NCBI RefSeq assembly: GCF_904849725.1
Contig: NC_058518.1
Location: 322,670,581 to 322,734,580, forward strand
Direction of reading: 5' to 3'
Length of the DNA: 64,000 nucleotides
From: Hordeum vulgare subsp. vulgare
Lineage: Eukaryota > Streptophyta > Magnoliopsida > Poales > Poaceae
Shown: positions 32,969-43,236 of the stretch, piece after piece
Layout: each line of letters begins with the position of its first letter
How positions within the stretch are numbered: the stretch's first letter is position 1
Position numbers and translations under genes: made by a program
Notes under the pieces: generated by a model
What the model saw: the letters and a program-made list of their open reading frames with translations, nothing else
The model's database searches: none
What the model was told of the DNA's origin: nothing

Positions 32969-34410
32969 TGATACGTCTCCAACGTATCTATAATTTTTGA
33001 TGGTTTCATGCTACTATCTTGTCAAACTTTGGATGTTTTGCATGCCTTTTATATCTTTTTTAAGACTAACTTATTAACTCAGTGCCAAGTTCCAGTTCCT
33101 GTTTTTTCCATGCTTTTGACCCCTTTCAGAGGAGGATTTTAAACGGAGTCCAAACGGAACGAAACTGCCAAAAAGATTTTTTCCGAAACAGAAAAAGATC
33201 GGGAAGCCTGACAATAAGGGCAGGGGGCACCAGGGATCCCACAAGCCCCTAGACGCGGCCAGGGGGGCGCGCCTCCCAGGCTTGTGGGCTCCCTGGGCCT
33301 CCTCTGCCCTAGGTCTTTCGCCTATAAATTCCCTAAAATCCCAGAAAAAATCAGCAGATCATCGAAAGTACTTTTCCGCCGCTGCAAGCTTCTGTCTCCG
33401 CAAGATCCCATCTGGGGCACGTTCTGGTGCCCTCCTGGAGGGGGGTCGGATACGGAGGGCTTCTTCATCAACACCATGACCTCTCCGATGATGCGTGAGT
33501 AGTTCACCACAGACCTAAGGGTCCATAGCTAGTAGCTAGATGGCTTCTTCTCTCTCTTGGATCTTCAATACAAAGTTCTCCATGATCTTCATGGAGATCT
33601 ATCCGATATAATCTTCTTTTGCGGTGTGTTTATCGAGATCCAATGAATTGTGGATTGATGATCAGATTATCTATGAATCTTATTTGAGTTTATTCTGATC
33701 TCTCTTATGCATGATTTCATATACTTGTAATTCTCTTCGAGTTGTGGGTTTTATTTGGCCAACTAGATCTATGATTCTTGCAATGGGAGAAGTGCTTGGT
33801 TTTGGGTTCATACCGTGCGGTGACCTCACCGAGTGACAGAAGGGGTAGCGAGGCACGCATCGTGTTGTTGCCATCATGGGTAAAAATATGGAGTTTTCAT
33901 CATTGGTTTGAGTTTATCCCTCTACATCATGTCATCTTGCTTAAGGCGTTACTCTGTTCGTCATGAAGTCAATACACTAGATGCATGCTGGATAGCGGTC
34001 GATGTGTGGAGTAATAGTAGTAGATGCAGAAAGTATCGGCCTACTTGTCTCGGACGTGATGCCTATATGTATGATCATTGCCTTAGATATCGTGATGACT
34101 TTGCGCGGTTCTATCAATTGCTCGACAGTAATTTGTTCACCCACCGTGATATTTCCTATTTTGAGAGAAGCCTCTAGTGAACACTATGCCCCCCGGGTCT
34201 ACTCCACACCATATTTTCAGCCTTACTCTTTTTCTTCGTTGCACTTTCCGCCTTCAGATATCACTTTGCAATCAATCTTGAAGGGATTGACAACCCCTTT
34301 ATAGCGTTGTTGTTTGAGAAGTAGCACCCTTTCCTCTTCAAGGGAAAAGCCAACGCAAGGAAGTCTCCATCAACATGTCAATTTCTGGCGCTGTTGTTTG
34401 AGAAGTAGCA
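32969..34410 (+). repeat. G 5' LTR, rearranged near its 3' end
   Basis: 1442 bp. Foldback CCCACAAGCC (33238-33247) with GGCTTGTGGG (33279-33288), flanked by CCAGGGA/TCCCTGG, lies just upstream of TATAAATT at 33323-33330. Relative to the 3' LTR, about 120 bases after TTTATAGCGTTG are missing. They are replaced by GTTGTTTGAGAAGTAGCA (34309-34326), which is a copy of the LTR's own last 18 bases (34393-34410). Confidence 0.88.
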
Positions 34411-34420
34411 GAAGGATTTC

Positions 34421-34440
34421 TGGCGCTGTTGCCGGGAGGA
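34421..34440 (+). other. G primer-binding site with downstream splice donor
   Basis: TGGCGCTGTTGCCGGGAGGA, a tRNA-Asp-type site with small differences from TGGCGCCGTTGCCGGGGA. CCAA|GTAAGT follows at 34462, in the same relative place as in F. A partial copy of the site, TTTCTGGCGCTGTTG, also lies inside the end of the LTR at about 34382-34396. Confidence 0.75.
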
Positions 34441-34543
34441 TCAAGTCAAGAACCTATCCAAGTAAGTGTTTGCCTTTTTCGTTCGCCCTTTTTCTCGATT
34501 GCTCTTTGTTTGCTTGTGTGCTTGCTTGCTTGCCGAAGTCACC

Positions 34544-36508
34544 ATGACTGAAAACGCCAAACTTTGTGACTTCTCAAATACTAATAATAATGATTTTATT
34601 AGTACTCCGAGTGCTCCCACCACTAGTGCGGAGTCATACGAAATCGATGCCGCTTTGTTGAATCTTTTTATGAAAGAGCAATTTACGAGCCTTCCTAGTG
34701 AAGATGCCGCATCCCATCTTAATACCTTCATAGAGCTTTGTGATATGCAAAATAAGAAAGATGTGGATAATGATGTGATTAAATTGAAGCTTTTTCCTTT
34801 CTCGTTGCGAGATCGAGCAAAAACTTGGTTTTCTTCTTTGCCCAAAAATAGTATCGATTCTTGGGATAAGTGCAAAGATGCTTATATATCCAAGTATTTT
34901 CCGCCAGCTAAGATTATCTCTCTCCATAATGATATCATGAATTTTAAGCAACTTGATCATGAACATGTTGCACAATCTTGGGAGAGAATGAAATTGATGA
35001 TTAGAAATTGTCCCGCTCATGGCGTGAGTCTTTGGATGATTATACAAATCTTCTACGCTGGCTTGAATTTCGCTTCTAGAAATATCTTGGACTCCGCCTC
35101 AGGTGGAACGTTCATGGAAATCACGTTAGGAGAAGCCACGAAACTCCTAGACAATATCATGACAAATTACTCTCAGTGGCACACTGAAAGGTTACCTACT
35201 ACTAAGAAGGTACACGCTATAGAAGAAATTAACTCGTCGAGTGCTAAGATGGATGAGTTAATGAATTTGGTTGCTAGTAGAAGTGCTCCTTTAGATCCTA
35301 ATGATATGCCCTTGTCTTCCTTGATTGAGAGTAGCAACGCTAGCTTGGACGTTAATTTTGTTGGCAGGAATAATTTTGGCAACAACAATGCTTATAGAGG
35401 AAACTATGTTCCTAGGCCTTTTCCTAGTAACTCCTCTAATAACTTTGGCAACTCCTACAACAATACTCATGGAAATTACAATAGATTACCCTCTCATCTA
35501 GAGAGTAATATCAAAGAGTTTATCAACACGCAAAAAAATTTCAATGCGTCCACAGAGGAAAAACTACTCAAAATTGACGATTTGGCTAAGAGCGTTGATA
35601 GAATGTCTAGTGATATTGATGCTTTGAAAGTTAGATGTGCTCCTCCCAAGATCAATATGGATGAAACTTTGAAAGCTATGTGTGTTTCCATGATTGAGAG
35701 CAAAGACAGAACCACCCAAATTCGTGCTAGACATGAATGGCTTAAAAAGGCGTGTTCTCGTGATCAGAATCACGAAGATCTTAAAGTGCTTGGTGTGACT
35801 CCCATTGAATCTTTGTTTTCTTGTGTCAAACCCAATGATGATGGGGCTGGATATGAATCCACTTTGGTTGAAAAACGCCCCAATGATTCGGAGTCCATCT
35901 ATCTTGATGTTAAAAGCATTGAAAGTAGAGTAGAAAATATTAAAACTTTGAGTAGTAATGAAATTACTACTTTGGATTTCAAGGAATTGAATTATGATAG
36001 TTGCTCCTTGATTGAATGCATTTCCTTGATGCAATCCATGCTAAACTCTCCACACGCTTATAGCCAAAACAAGGCCTTTACAAATCATATCGTCGAAGCT
36101 ATGATAAAATATCTTGAAGAGAAACTTGAATTGGAAGTCTCTATCCCTAGAAAGCTTCATGATGAGTGGGAACCTACTATCAAAATCAAAATCAAAAACT
36201 ATGAATGCAATGCTTTGTGTGATTTGGGTGCTAGTGTTTCCGCGATTCCAAAGTGTTTATGTGATGTTCTGGGTTTTGATGAGATTGAAGAGTGTTCTCT
36301 TAATTTGCATCTCGCGGATTCTACTGTCAAGAAACCCATGGGAAGGATAAATGATGTTCTTATTATTGCAAATAGGAACTATGTACCCGTGGATTTCATT
36401 GTGCTAGACATTGATTACAATCCTACATGCCCTATTATTTTTGGTAGACCTTTCCTAAGGACTATCGGTGCCATCATCGATATGAAGGAAGGGAATATTA
36501 GATTTTAA
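34544..36508 (+). CDS. G gag-protease polyprotein, intact
   Basis: Open for 654 codons from ATG 34544 (context TCACCATGA). An open stretch upstream to 34466 exists, but MTENAKLCDFSN aligns with the start MGSTENTKLCDF of H, so I chose this start. Gag core: KLKLFPFSLRDRAKTWFSSL, SWDKCKDAYISKYFPPAKII and AQSWERMKLMIRNCPAHGVS. The middle is Asn-rich (NNFGNNNAYRGNYVPRPFPS), in the place of a nucleocapsid domain but without CCHC knuckles. Protease at the C-terminus has ALCDLGASVSAIPK (Asp about residue 560) and CPIIFGRPFLRTIGAIIDMK. The TAA at 36506-36508 falls where H reads an Arg codon; the same frame then stays open to TGA 36617-36619. No RT follows. It is the longest intact frame of any element here apart from E. 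Confidence 0.88.
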   Translation: MTENAKLCDFSNTNNNDFISTPSAPTTSAESYEIDAALLNLFMKEQFTSLPSEDAASHLNTFIELCDMQNKKDVDNDVIKLKLFPFSLRDRAKTWFSSLPKNSIDSWDKCKDAYISKYFPPAKIISLHNDIMNFKQLDHEHVAQSWERMKLMIRNCPAHGVSLWMIIQIFYAGLNFASRNILDSASGGTFMEITLGEATKLLDNIMTNYSQWHTERLPTTKKVHAIEEINSSSAKMDELMNLVASRSAPLDPNDMPLSSLIESSNASLDVNFVGRNNFGNNNAYRGNYVPRPFPSNSSNNFGNSYNNTHGNYNRLPSHLESNIKEFINTQKNFNASTEEKLLKIDDLAKSVDRMSSDIDALKVRCAPPKINMDETLKAMCVSMIESKDRTTQIRARHEWLKKACSRDQNHEDLKVLGVTPIESLFSCVKPNDDGAGYESTLVEKRPNDSESIYLDVKSIESRVENIKTLSSNEITTLDFKELNYDSCSLIECISLMQSMLNSPHAYSQNKAFTNHIVEAMIKYLEEKLELEVSIPRKLHDEWEPTIKIKIKNYECNALCDLGASVSAIPKCLCDVLGFDEIEECSLNLHLADSTVKKPMGRINDVLIIANRNYVPVDFIVLDIDYNPTCPIIFGRPFLRTIGAIIDMKEGNIRF

Positions 36509-37274
36509 TTTCCTTTAAAGAAGGGCATGGAGCACTTTCCTACAAAGAAAATAAGATTGCCTTATGAATCCATGATGAGGGCCACTTATGGTTTGAGCAC
36601 CACAGACGACGATACATGATTCTATCGCCTTATGCCTAGCTAAGGGTGTTAAACAATAGCGCTTGTTGGGAGGCAACCCAATGAATTTATTTCTTTTTAT
36701 TTCTGTTTTGTTGCGTCCACACCATCATAATTCTGTTATGATTGTGTTTTTGTGTTTCTTTTTCTGTTTGAGCCAAGCAAAACCTTTATGACTAGTCTTG
36801 GTGATGGTTGTTTGATCCTGCTGGAAAAAGACAAACTTTTCGCTCACGACATGATTTTTCATTTTTATTCAGAGAGATCTTTTGAGTTGATTCTTTTTTC
36901 TTCTGGTTGATATGCCTTTTGCCTAGGCAGTCGTAAGATTTCAGAATTTGTGAGGTACCAGAAGTATAAGAATTATATAGATTGCTACAAACTGGTCTGT
37001 TTTTGACAGATTCTGTTTTTTGTTGAGTTGGTTGCTTGTTTTGATGAAACTATGGTTAATATAGGGGGGTACTAGCCATTAAAAAGTGAGAATACAGTAT
37101 CCCAACACTAATATAAATAGGAATCAAGATTTCTACAGTACCTAAAGAGGTGGTAGTTTGTTTTCTTGTGCTAATGTTATCACGAGTTTCTGTTTAAGTT
37201 TTGTGTTGTGAAGTTTTCAAGTTTTGGGTGGTGTTCTCATGGACAAAGAGATAAGGAGTGGAAAGATCTCAAGA

Positions 37275-37356
37275 TTGGGGATGCCCAACGCATCCCAAGC
37301 CAAATTAAAGGACACCAAAAAGGCTAAGCTTGGGGATGCCCCGGGAAGGCATCCCC
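37275..37356 (+). other. G twin hairpins carrying a PPT-like 14-mer
   Basis: Hairpin 1: TTGGGGATGC (37275-37284) pairs with GCATCCCAA (37290-37298), one bulge. Hairpin 2: GGGGATGCC (37332-37340) pairs perfectly with GGCATCCCC (37348-37356), loop of 7. AAGCTTGGGGATGC at 37326-37339 is identical to the 14 bases at 39295-39308 just before the 3' LTR. Confidence 0.75.
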
Positions 37357-38419
37357 TCTTTCGTCTTCAATCCATCGATAACGTTACTTGGAGCTATATT
37401 TTTATTCACCACATGATATGTGTTTTTCTTGGAGCGTCTTGTATCTTAGGAGTCTTTTCTTTTCGTTGTGTCACAATCATCCTTTCTACACACCTTTAGA
37501 GAGAGGCATGCACTCATCGTGATTTTGCTACAATGCTCATCATGCTTCATTTATATCTTTTGAGCTAGATAATTTTGCTCTATGTGCTTCACTTAGATCC
37601 TTTAGAGCACGGCGGTGCGTGACTTCGTAGTTGGCTTATCCTATGAAAGCAGTCCCAAAAGTGATGGGTACCCAAAGATGATACAACAAACCTCCATCTT
37701 CATGTGCTTTGAGTAGAAAGAGAAGTCTTGATTCCTCTCAATTAGTTTTGAGACGTGGATTTGGTAATATTAAGATTTATGTTAGTAGGGTGTTGTGAAT
37801 CTAGAAATACTTCTGTTGAAGTTAGTGATTCCCATAGCATGCACGTATGGTGAACCTCTATGTTAGGAAGTCGGAGCATAATTGATCTATTTATTGTCAT
37901 CCTTTGTGTTGATGTCGGGATCACGCGATGGTTAACACCTACCAACCATTCCCCTAGGAGTATGCGTTTAGCACTTTGTTTCGATTACTAATAAAAACTT
38001 TTGCAACAAGTATGTGAGTTCTTCATGACTAATGTGAGTCCATGGTATAGATACACTTTCACCTTCCACCATTGTTAGCCTCTCTAGTGCCGCGCAATTC
38101 TCGCCGGTGCACAAAACCCACCATATGCCTTCCCTCAAAACACCCACCATACCTACCTACTATGGCATTTTCATAGCCATTCCGAGATATATTGCCATGC
38201 AACTCCCACCGTTCCGTCTCCTGACTTGTGCCGTCACTCTCATATTGCCAATGCATGATCGTAAGATAGCTAGCGAGATGTTTCAACGTCATACGCCAAG
38301 CTAGATCGTTGCACATCCCGGTATACTGCTGGAGGCATTTCCTATAGAGTCATTTCTAAGCTTTGAGTTGTGAGTAAATAAAAGTGTGATGATCATCATT
38401 ATTAGAGCATTGTCCCATG

Positions 38420-38540
38420 TGAGGAAAAAAAATAGGCCAAAGAGTCCAAATAATAATAATAAAAGGGACAGAAAGAAGAAAAAAAAAGAGGCCTAAGAGC
38501 CCAAATAAAAAAAGAGAAAAAGAGAGAAGGGACAATGCTA
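38420..38540 (+). repeat. Purine-rich low-complexity duplication in G tail
   Basis: Two diverged copies of AGGCC(A/T)AAGAG(T/C)CCAAATAA followed by A/G-rich sequence ending near AGAAGGGACAATGC. It looks like slippage-driven duplication, and I see no gene in it. Confidence 0.6.
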
Positions 38541-39294
38541 CTATGTTTTTTCCACACTTGTGCTTCGCAATAGCACCATGTTCTTCCTGTTTGAGAGCCT
38601 CTCGTTTCATCACTACCACACGCTAGTGGGAATCTTCATTATATAACTTGGCTTCTATATTCCAATGATGGGCTTCCTCAAAATTTCCCTAGGTCTTCGT
38701 GAGAAAGCAAGTTGGATGCACGCCCACTAGTTCTCCTTTTGAGCTTTCACACACTTATAGCTCTAGTGCATCCTTTGTATGGCAATCCCTAGTCATTCAC
38801 ATTGATATCTATTAATGGGCATCTCCATAGCCCTTTGATACGCCGAGTCAATGTGACCATCTCCTCCTTTTTGTCTCACAACCACCATCACACTCTATTC
38901 CACCTATAGTGCTATATCCATGGCTCACGCTCATGTATTGCGTGATAGTTATAAAAAGTTTGAGAAAGTAAGAGTGCGAAAACAATTACTTGGCCAATAC
39001 CGGGGTTGTGCATGATTTACATTAGTTGTGTGAGGATGATGGAGCATAGCCAGACAATATGAATTTGTAGGGATCACTTTCCTTGGCCTTGTTATTTTGA
39101 AAGTTCATGATTACCTTGCTAGTTTGCTTGAAGTATTATTGTTTTCATGTCAATAGCAAACTATTGTTTTGAATCTTACGGATCTCAACATTCATGTCAC
39201 ATCAAAGAAGTTGCAAAGGACAACTATGCTAGGTAGCATTCCACATCAAAAATTCGTTCTTTATCACTTCCCTACTCAAGGACGAGCAGGAGTT

Positions 39295-39309
39295 AAGCTT
39301 GGGGATGCT
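39295..39309 (+). other. G polypurine tract
   Basis: AAGCTTGGGGATGCT immediately before the 3' LTR at 39310, in the place of the second-strand primer. Confidence 0.7.
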
Positions 39310-40854
39310 TGATACGTCTCCAACGTATCTATAATTTTTTATGGTTTCATGCTATTATCTTGTCAAACTTTGGATGTTTTGCATGCCTTTTATATATTTT
39401 TTGACACTAACTTATTAACTCAGTGCCAAGTGTCAGTTCATGTTTTTTCCATGTTTTTGACCCCTTTGAGAGGAGGATTTTAAACGGAGTCCAAGCGGAA
39501 CGAAACTGCCAAAAAGATTTTTTCCGAAACAGAAAAAGATCGGGAAGCCTGAGAATCAGGGCAGGGGGCCACCAGGGACCCCACACGCCCCCTAGTCGTG
39601 GCCAAGGGGGCCGCGCCTCCCAGGCTTGTGGGCTCCCTGGGCCTCCTCTGCCCTAGGTCTTACGCCTATAAATTCCCTAAAATCCCAGAAAAAATCACGA
39701 GATCATCGAAAGTAATTTTCCGCCGCCGCAAGCTTCTATCTCCGCAAGATCCCATCTGGGGCACGTTCTGGTGCCTTGCCAGAGGGGGGATTCGGATACG
39801 GAGGGCTTCTTCATCAACACCATGACCTCTCTGATGATGCGTGAGTAGTTCACCATAGACCTACGGGTCCATAGCTAGTAGCTATATGGCTTCTTCTCTC
39901 TCTTGGATCTTCAATACAAAGTTCTCCATGATCTTCATGGAGATCTATCCGATGTAATCTTCTTTTGCGGTGTGTTTGTCGAGATCCGATGAATTGTGGA
40001 TTTATGATCAGATTATCTATGAATCTTATTTGAGTTTCTTCTGATCTCTCTTATGCATGATTTCATATCCTTGTAATTCTCTTCGAGTTGTGGGTTTTGT
40101 TTGGCCAACTAGATCTATGATTCTTGCAATGGGAGAAATGCTTAGTTTTGGGTTCATACCGTGCGGTGACCTCACCCAGTGACAGAAGGGGTAGCAAGGC
40201 ACGCATCGTGTTGTTGCCATCAAGGGTAAAAATATGGGGTTTTCATGATTGGTTTGAGTTTATCGCTCTACATCATGGCATATTGCTTAAGGATGTTACT
40301 CTGTTCATCATGAACTCAATACACTAGATGCATGATGGATAGCGGTCGATGTGTGGAGTAATAGTAGTAGATGCAGAAAGTGTCGCTCTACTAGTCTCGA
40401 ACGTGATGCCTATATGTATGACCATTGCCTTAGATATCGTCATGACTTTGCGCGGTTCTATCAATTGCTCGACAGTAATTTGTTCACCCACCGTGATATT
40501 TTCTATTTTGAGAGAAGCCTCTAGTGAACACTATGGCCCCTGGGTCTACTCCACACCATATTTTAGGCCTTACTCTTTTTCTTCGTTGCACTTTCCGCCT
40601 TCAGAGCTCACTTTGCAATCAATCTTGAAGGGATTGACAACCCCTTTATAGCGTTGGGTGCAAGCTCTTTGTGTGTGTGTAGGTACTCTGGAGTTGACAA
40701 GGTTCTCCTACTCGATTGATACCTTGGTTCTCAAACTCAGGGAAATACTTACTGCTCCTATGCTGCATCATCCTTTCCTCTTCAAGGGAAAAGCCAACAC
40801 AAGCAAGTCTTCGTCAACGTGTCAACTTCTGGCACTGTTGTTTGAGAAGTAGCA
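39310..40854 (+). repeat. G 3' LTR
   Basis: 1545 bp, TGATACGTCTCC...GAAGTAGCA, TATAAATT at 39667-39674, followed by TSD CACCC. It retains the segment from about 40655 to 40775 (GGGTGCAAGCTCTTTGTGTG onward) that the 5' LTR lacks. Confidence 0.92.
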
Positions 40855-40859
40855 CACCC

Positions 40860-42470
40860 CGGGTCCACAATCAATAGGATGAGATGGGGGGCGCTTGAGC
40901 ATCAAAAGGGGGCTCCTGAGCATCGCGCCTCAGGGGCCTTACCGGTCATAAGGCCACCTGCCACCCTTGCTATCGTTCACGGACATTCGGTCATTATCGG
41001 GGTGGCAGGGCTTGACCCCGTAGCTACATCCGTTCATTCGGTCCCATGCATAGGCGGTTGGGAAATGTGATGGACTGGATCTTAGCGATGCAGAGCCGCT
41101 CGAACATTAAAGGGGGCTTCTGAGCATCGCGCCTTAGGAGCCTTACCAGTCACAAAGCCACTTGGCCCCCGGGTCAGGGCCTTGCCCCGTGAGGCGCCTC
41201 ACGGTGGTAGGGAAATGTTCCGGGCTGGATCCTGCCAATGTAGAGCAATAAAAAAGCCCTCAACTGGTCTCAGGAGAACAAGCGCAGGGGGCCTACATCA
41301 ACCCAAGGAACTCTGCATCGTCCTTCAATCCTTCCAGAACCTACTTCATCACGTGACACTTATATGTAATAACAAGTCGAGGATGTATACACCCCCCCTC
41401 CCGAGGACGTGGAAGGGGTCCACCCCACACCTAGTGGTACTAGATCAGGCGCCTAATGCCTCAGGGGTAGGGACACTCGCGAGGCCAAAGCATCCATGGT
41501 TGTATACATCCACGGCCCCCCGAGGACGCGGAAGGGGTCCACCCCACGCCGAGTGGAAGCCCCATGCTTAGCGCTGGGGATGGGGGCACCCAATCGAGTC
41601 CACCAATGACTATGCCCCTAGCTAGCAAAGGAACCAACTCAGTACACCAATGACTGTGCCAGCTTAGGTGTCGGACGTGGCTTTTTGCTTGCTTCTTCTT
41701 GGGTCTTGAACTATCTTCTGCTGAACTTAAACTTGTCGATTTCAAAAGATGGTTTTTAATTCTCAGTACCCCATGTTTGAAAAAAAAGGGGGGGGGGACT
41801 TTCTCTTGCGCTTTCTCGTTTCGCCGGCTTTAAAGCCTCCTTTTCCGGATGACATTTTTTGGAGATGAACGCTTCGCACCGCCCTAGGAGTCAAGTGGCA
41901 TGAAAGCTAGGACTTGCCGCCCTAGGGGCAAACATTTTTCAGTGGTTAACCCCCGCTCGGGGGTCCGTACCGAAACTTGATACCACCACAAATAGTCTCG
42001 GAAGGCCTCAGGGCCCCCTGGGGCGATGACCAAAGGAACGGTGTGTGGAATCGCTCGAGCGCCAAAAGGGGAGCACCGCCTGAGGAGCCTTACCGGTCAT
42101 AATGCCACTCGCCACTGTTGGAGCCGTCCCAGAGCTCCGGTCGGCGTCTGGAGTGGCGGGGCCCCGCCCTGTGAAGTGCGAACCTAACGACGGTGGGGAA
42201 ATGTGCGGGACCGGGGCTTGTCAATGTAGAGAGGCTTGAGTGTCAACGGTAGGCCTGAACAGCATGCCTCAGGGGCCTTACTGGTCACAAGGCCACTCGG
42301 CCACCGAGGTGTCAACCACGTCGGCACCTGGGGCTCCGGGGCTTTTCCCTATGAGGAACAACCTTGGTAACAGGTTGCGCCTTACGGAGGCAGAGAAATG
42401 TGTGGGACTGGGACCTGCAGACATAGAGTGCCGAAAGGGTCCTCACCCCGTCCAACTTATAAAACAGGAG
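40860..42470 (+). repeat. B tail with diverged ~150-200-bp repeat units
   Basis: No gene. Four diverged units share GCCTTACCGGTCA(T/C)AAGGCCAC-like cores (at about 40936, 41141, 42088 and 42276). In each, a GGGAAATGT...GGACTGG...AATGTAGAG-like block follows (about 41056, 41218, 42196, 42397). Between units 2 and 3, a second pair of direct repeats contains GGAAGGGGTCCACCCCAC (about 41411 and 41531). A short A8-G10 run lies at about 41779-41799. The section is GC-rich and the frames in it have no resemblance to proteins. Confidence 0.6.
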
Positions 42471-42548
42471 CTACTCAGGAGGGGATAAGCAAGAGACCGG
42501 TGCAAACCCCTACTCAGGAGGGGATACGCAAGAGACCGGCCCAAACCC
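42471..42548 (+). repeat. 39-bp tandem duplication in B tail
   Basis: CTACTCAGGAGGGGATA(A/C)GC followed by AAGAGACCGG(T/C)(G/C)CAAACCC, twice in a row (42471-42509 and 42510-42548), with a third partial CTACTC start at 42549. The copies differ at three bases. Confidence 0.8.
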
Positions 42549-42559
42549 CTACTCCGGCG

Positions 42560-43200
42560 CCTCCGCCACTTTCTCGAAGAATGCGAGGTAGCCCCCGTCG
42601 GTGCTCATGTTTGGCAGCGTCGGCGCCTTGCCCGCAAACCGGCGTGTCCCGTCAGCCGCTCAGCCGGCGATGCCCGCGAACTACTTGGCACGCTGGGACG
42701 CCATCATCCGGGCGAATGACGCCTCGCCCATGGCGACCAAGACGGCGTCGGTCACCTTGAGGACCTGCTTCTGCAGCGACATCAGCTCAGCCTTGGCCTC
42801 CACTTTGCCCTCATGGGCGGCCTAGAGGGAGGCCTCAGCACTCGTGAGCTGAGCCCGGAGCCCCTCCACCTTCTCCTGAAGCTCACCTAGCCTAAGCTTC
42901 TTGGCCAAGGGCGCTCTGAAGTAAAGGAAAGGTCAACCAACAAGCAGCAGATGAGGCGACAAGGAAAGGAGGTGCAGACGAGGGATTTACTCGTCGCTCA
43001 GGGCCCAACGATGGCGGACACGCGGCGACTCGGAGGGCCCTCCGCCGCTGCCTCCGGGGACGGACGAAGGCGCGGAAGGTGTCGCGCGCTTACCCCGGCT
43101 AGGATCGCCTCCGGGAGACGCTATGAAGACGAGGAATGAAGGGGAGAAGAGGTTTTTTCGCGGTGAAGCAGAGGAAGCAGAGAGGGAGCTCAGGATTGTA
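42560..43200 (-). pseudogene. Antisense coiled-coil ORF remnant in B
   Basis: On the minus strand about 42590-42900 reads as an alanine/leucine/glutamate-rich helix: GELQEKVEGLRAQLTSAEAS, then EGKVEAKAELMSLQKQVLKV, with in-frame stops at several points. This composition is typical of the coiled-coil part of long non-enzymatic ORFs carried antisense near the 3' LTR in RIRE2/Grande-like elements, which is an inference from general knowledge. Upstream on the minus strand, Ser/Gly/Pro-rich sequence follows a TATA box at 43229-43236. No start codon is clear and no complete product could be made. The remnant at 623-1622, also minus-strand, may be part of a protein of the same kind from another copy. 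Confidence 0.45.
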
Positions 43201-43228
43201 GTGCCTCCCCCTTGCCAGGTGTGGGGCA

Positions 43229-43236
43229 AATTTATA
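43229..43236 (-). promoter_or_regulatory. Antisense TATA box in B
   Basis: TATAAATT on the minus strand in the context GTCTATAAATTTGCCCC, followed downstream (leftward) by a GC-rich leader and the antisense coiled-coil remnant. The context and the abrupt CG-rich downstream sequence resemble a real grass core promoter. Confidence 0.45.

Larger units (their letters stand above)
36509..39294 (+). other. G noncoding tail with conserved blocks
   Basis: About 2.8 kb without RT or integrase. Landmarks: a 23-base block at 36659-36681 (GCGCTTGTTGGGAGGC start) identical in H; twin hairpins at 37275-37356; a block at about 38125-38205 with CCACCATACCTACCTA and ATTGCCATGCAAC, shared with H; ATAAAAGTGTGATGATCATC (about 38378-38397); and a purine-rich duplicated stretch at 38420-38540. 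Frames of 60-90 codons on both strands do not resemble proteins. The shared blocks between elements of different LTR sequence suggest RNA-level function such as packaging or priming. Confidence 0.6.
32969..40854 (+). mobile_element. Element G: gag-protease-only LTR retrotransposon (non-autonomous)
   Basis: 7.9-kb element with TSD CACCC at 32964-32968 and 40855-40859. LTRs are 32969-34410 and 39310-40854, TGATACGTCTCC...GAAGTAGCA. It has a tRNA-Asp-type primer site, one long ORF for gag plus protease, then about 2.8 kb of noncoding tail and a polypurine tract. No RT, RNase H or integrase motif is present between 36509 and 39309. Its protease and conserved tail blocks match element H. It would have to be mobilised in trans by an autonomous relative. 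The two LTRs are very similar apart from one large rearrangement in the 5' copy. Confidence 0.92.

Noticed and set aside
41779..41799. A8-G10 run and nearby C/G runs (7190, 14033, 21583, 32884)
   Set aside because: Homopolymers in GC-rich retrotransposon DNA; may be sequencing- or assembly-sensitive, with no functional evidence.
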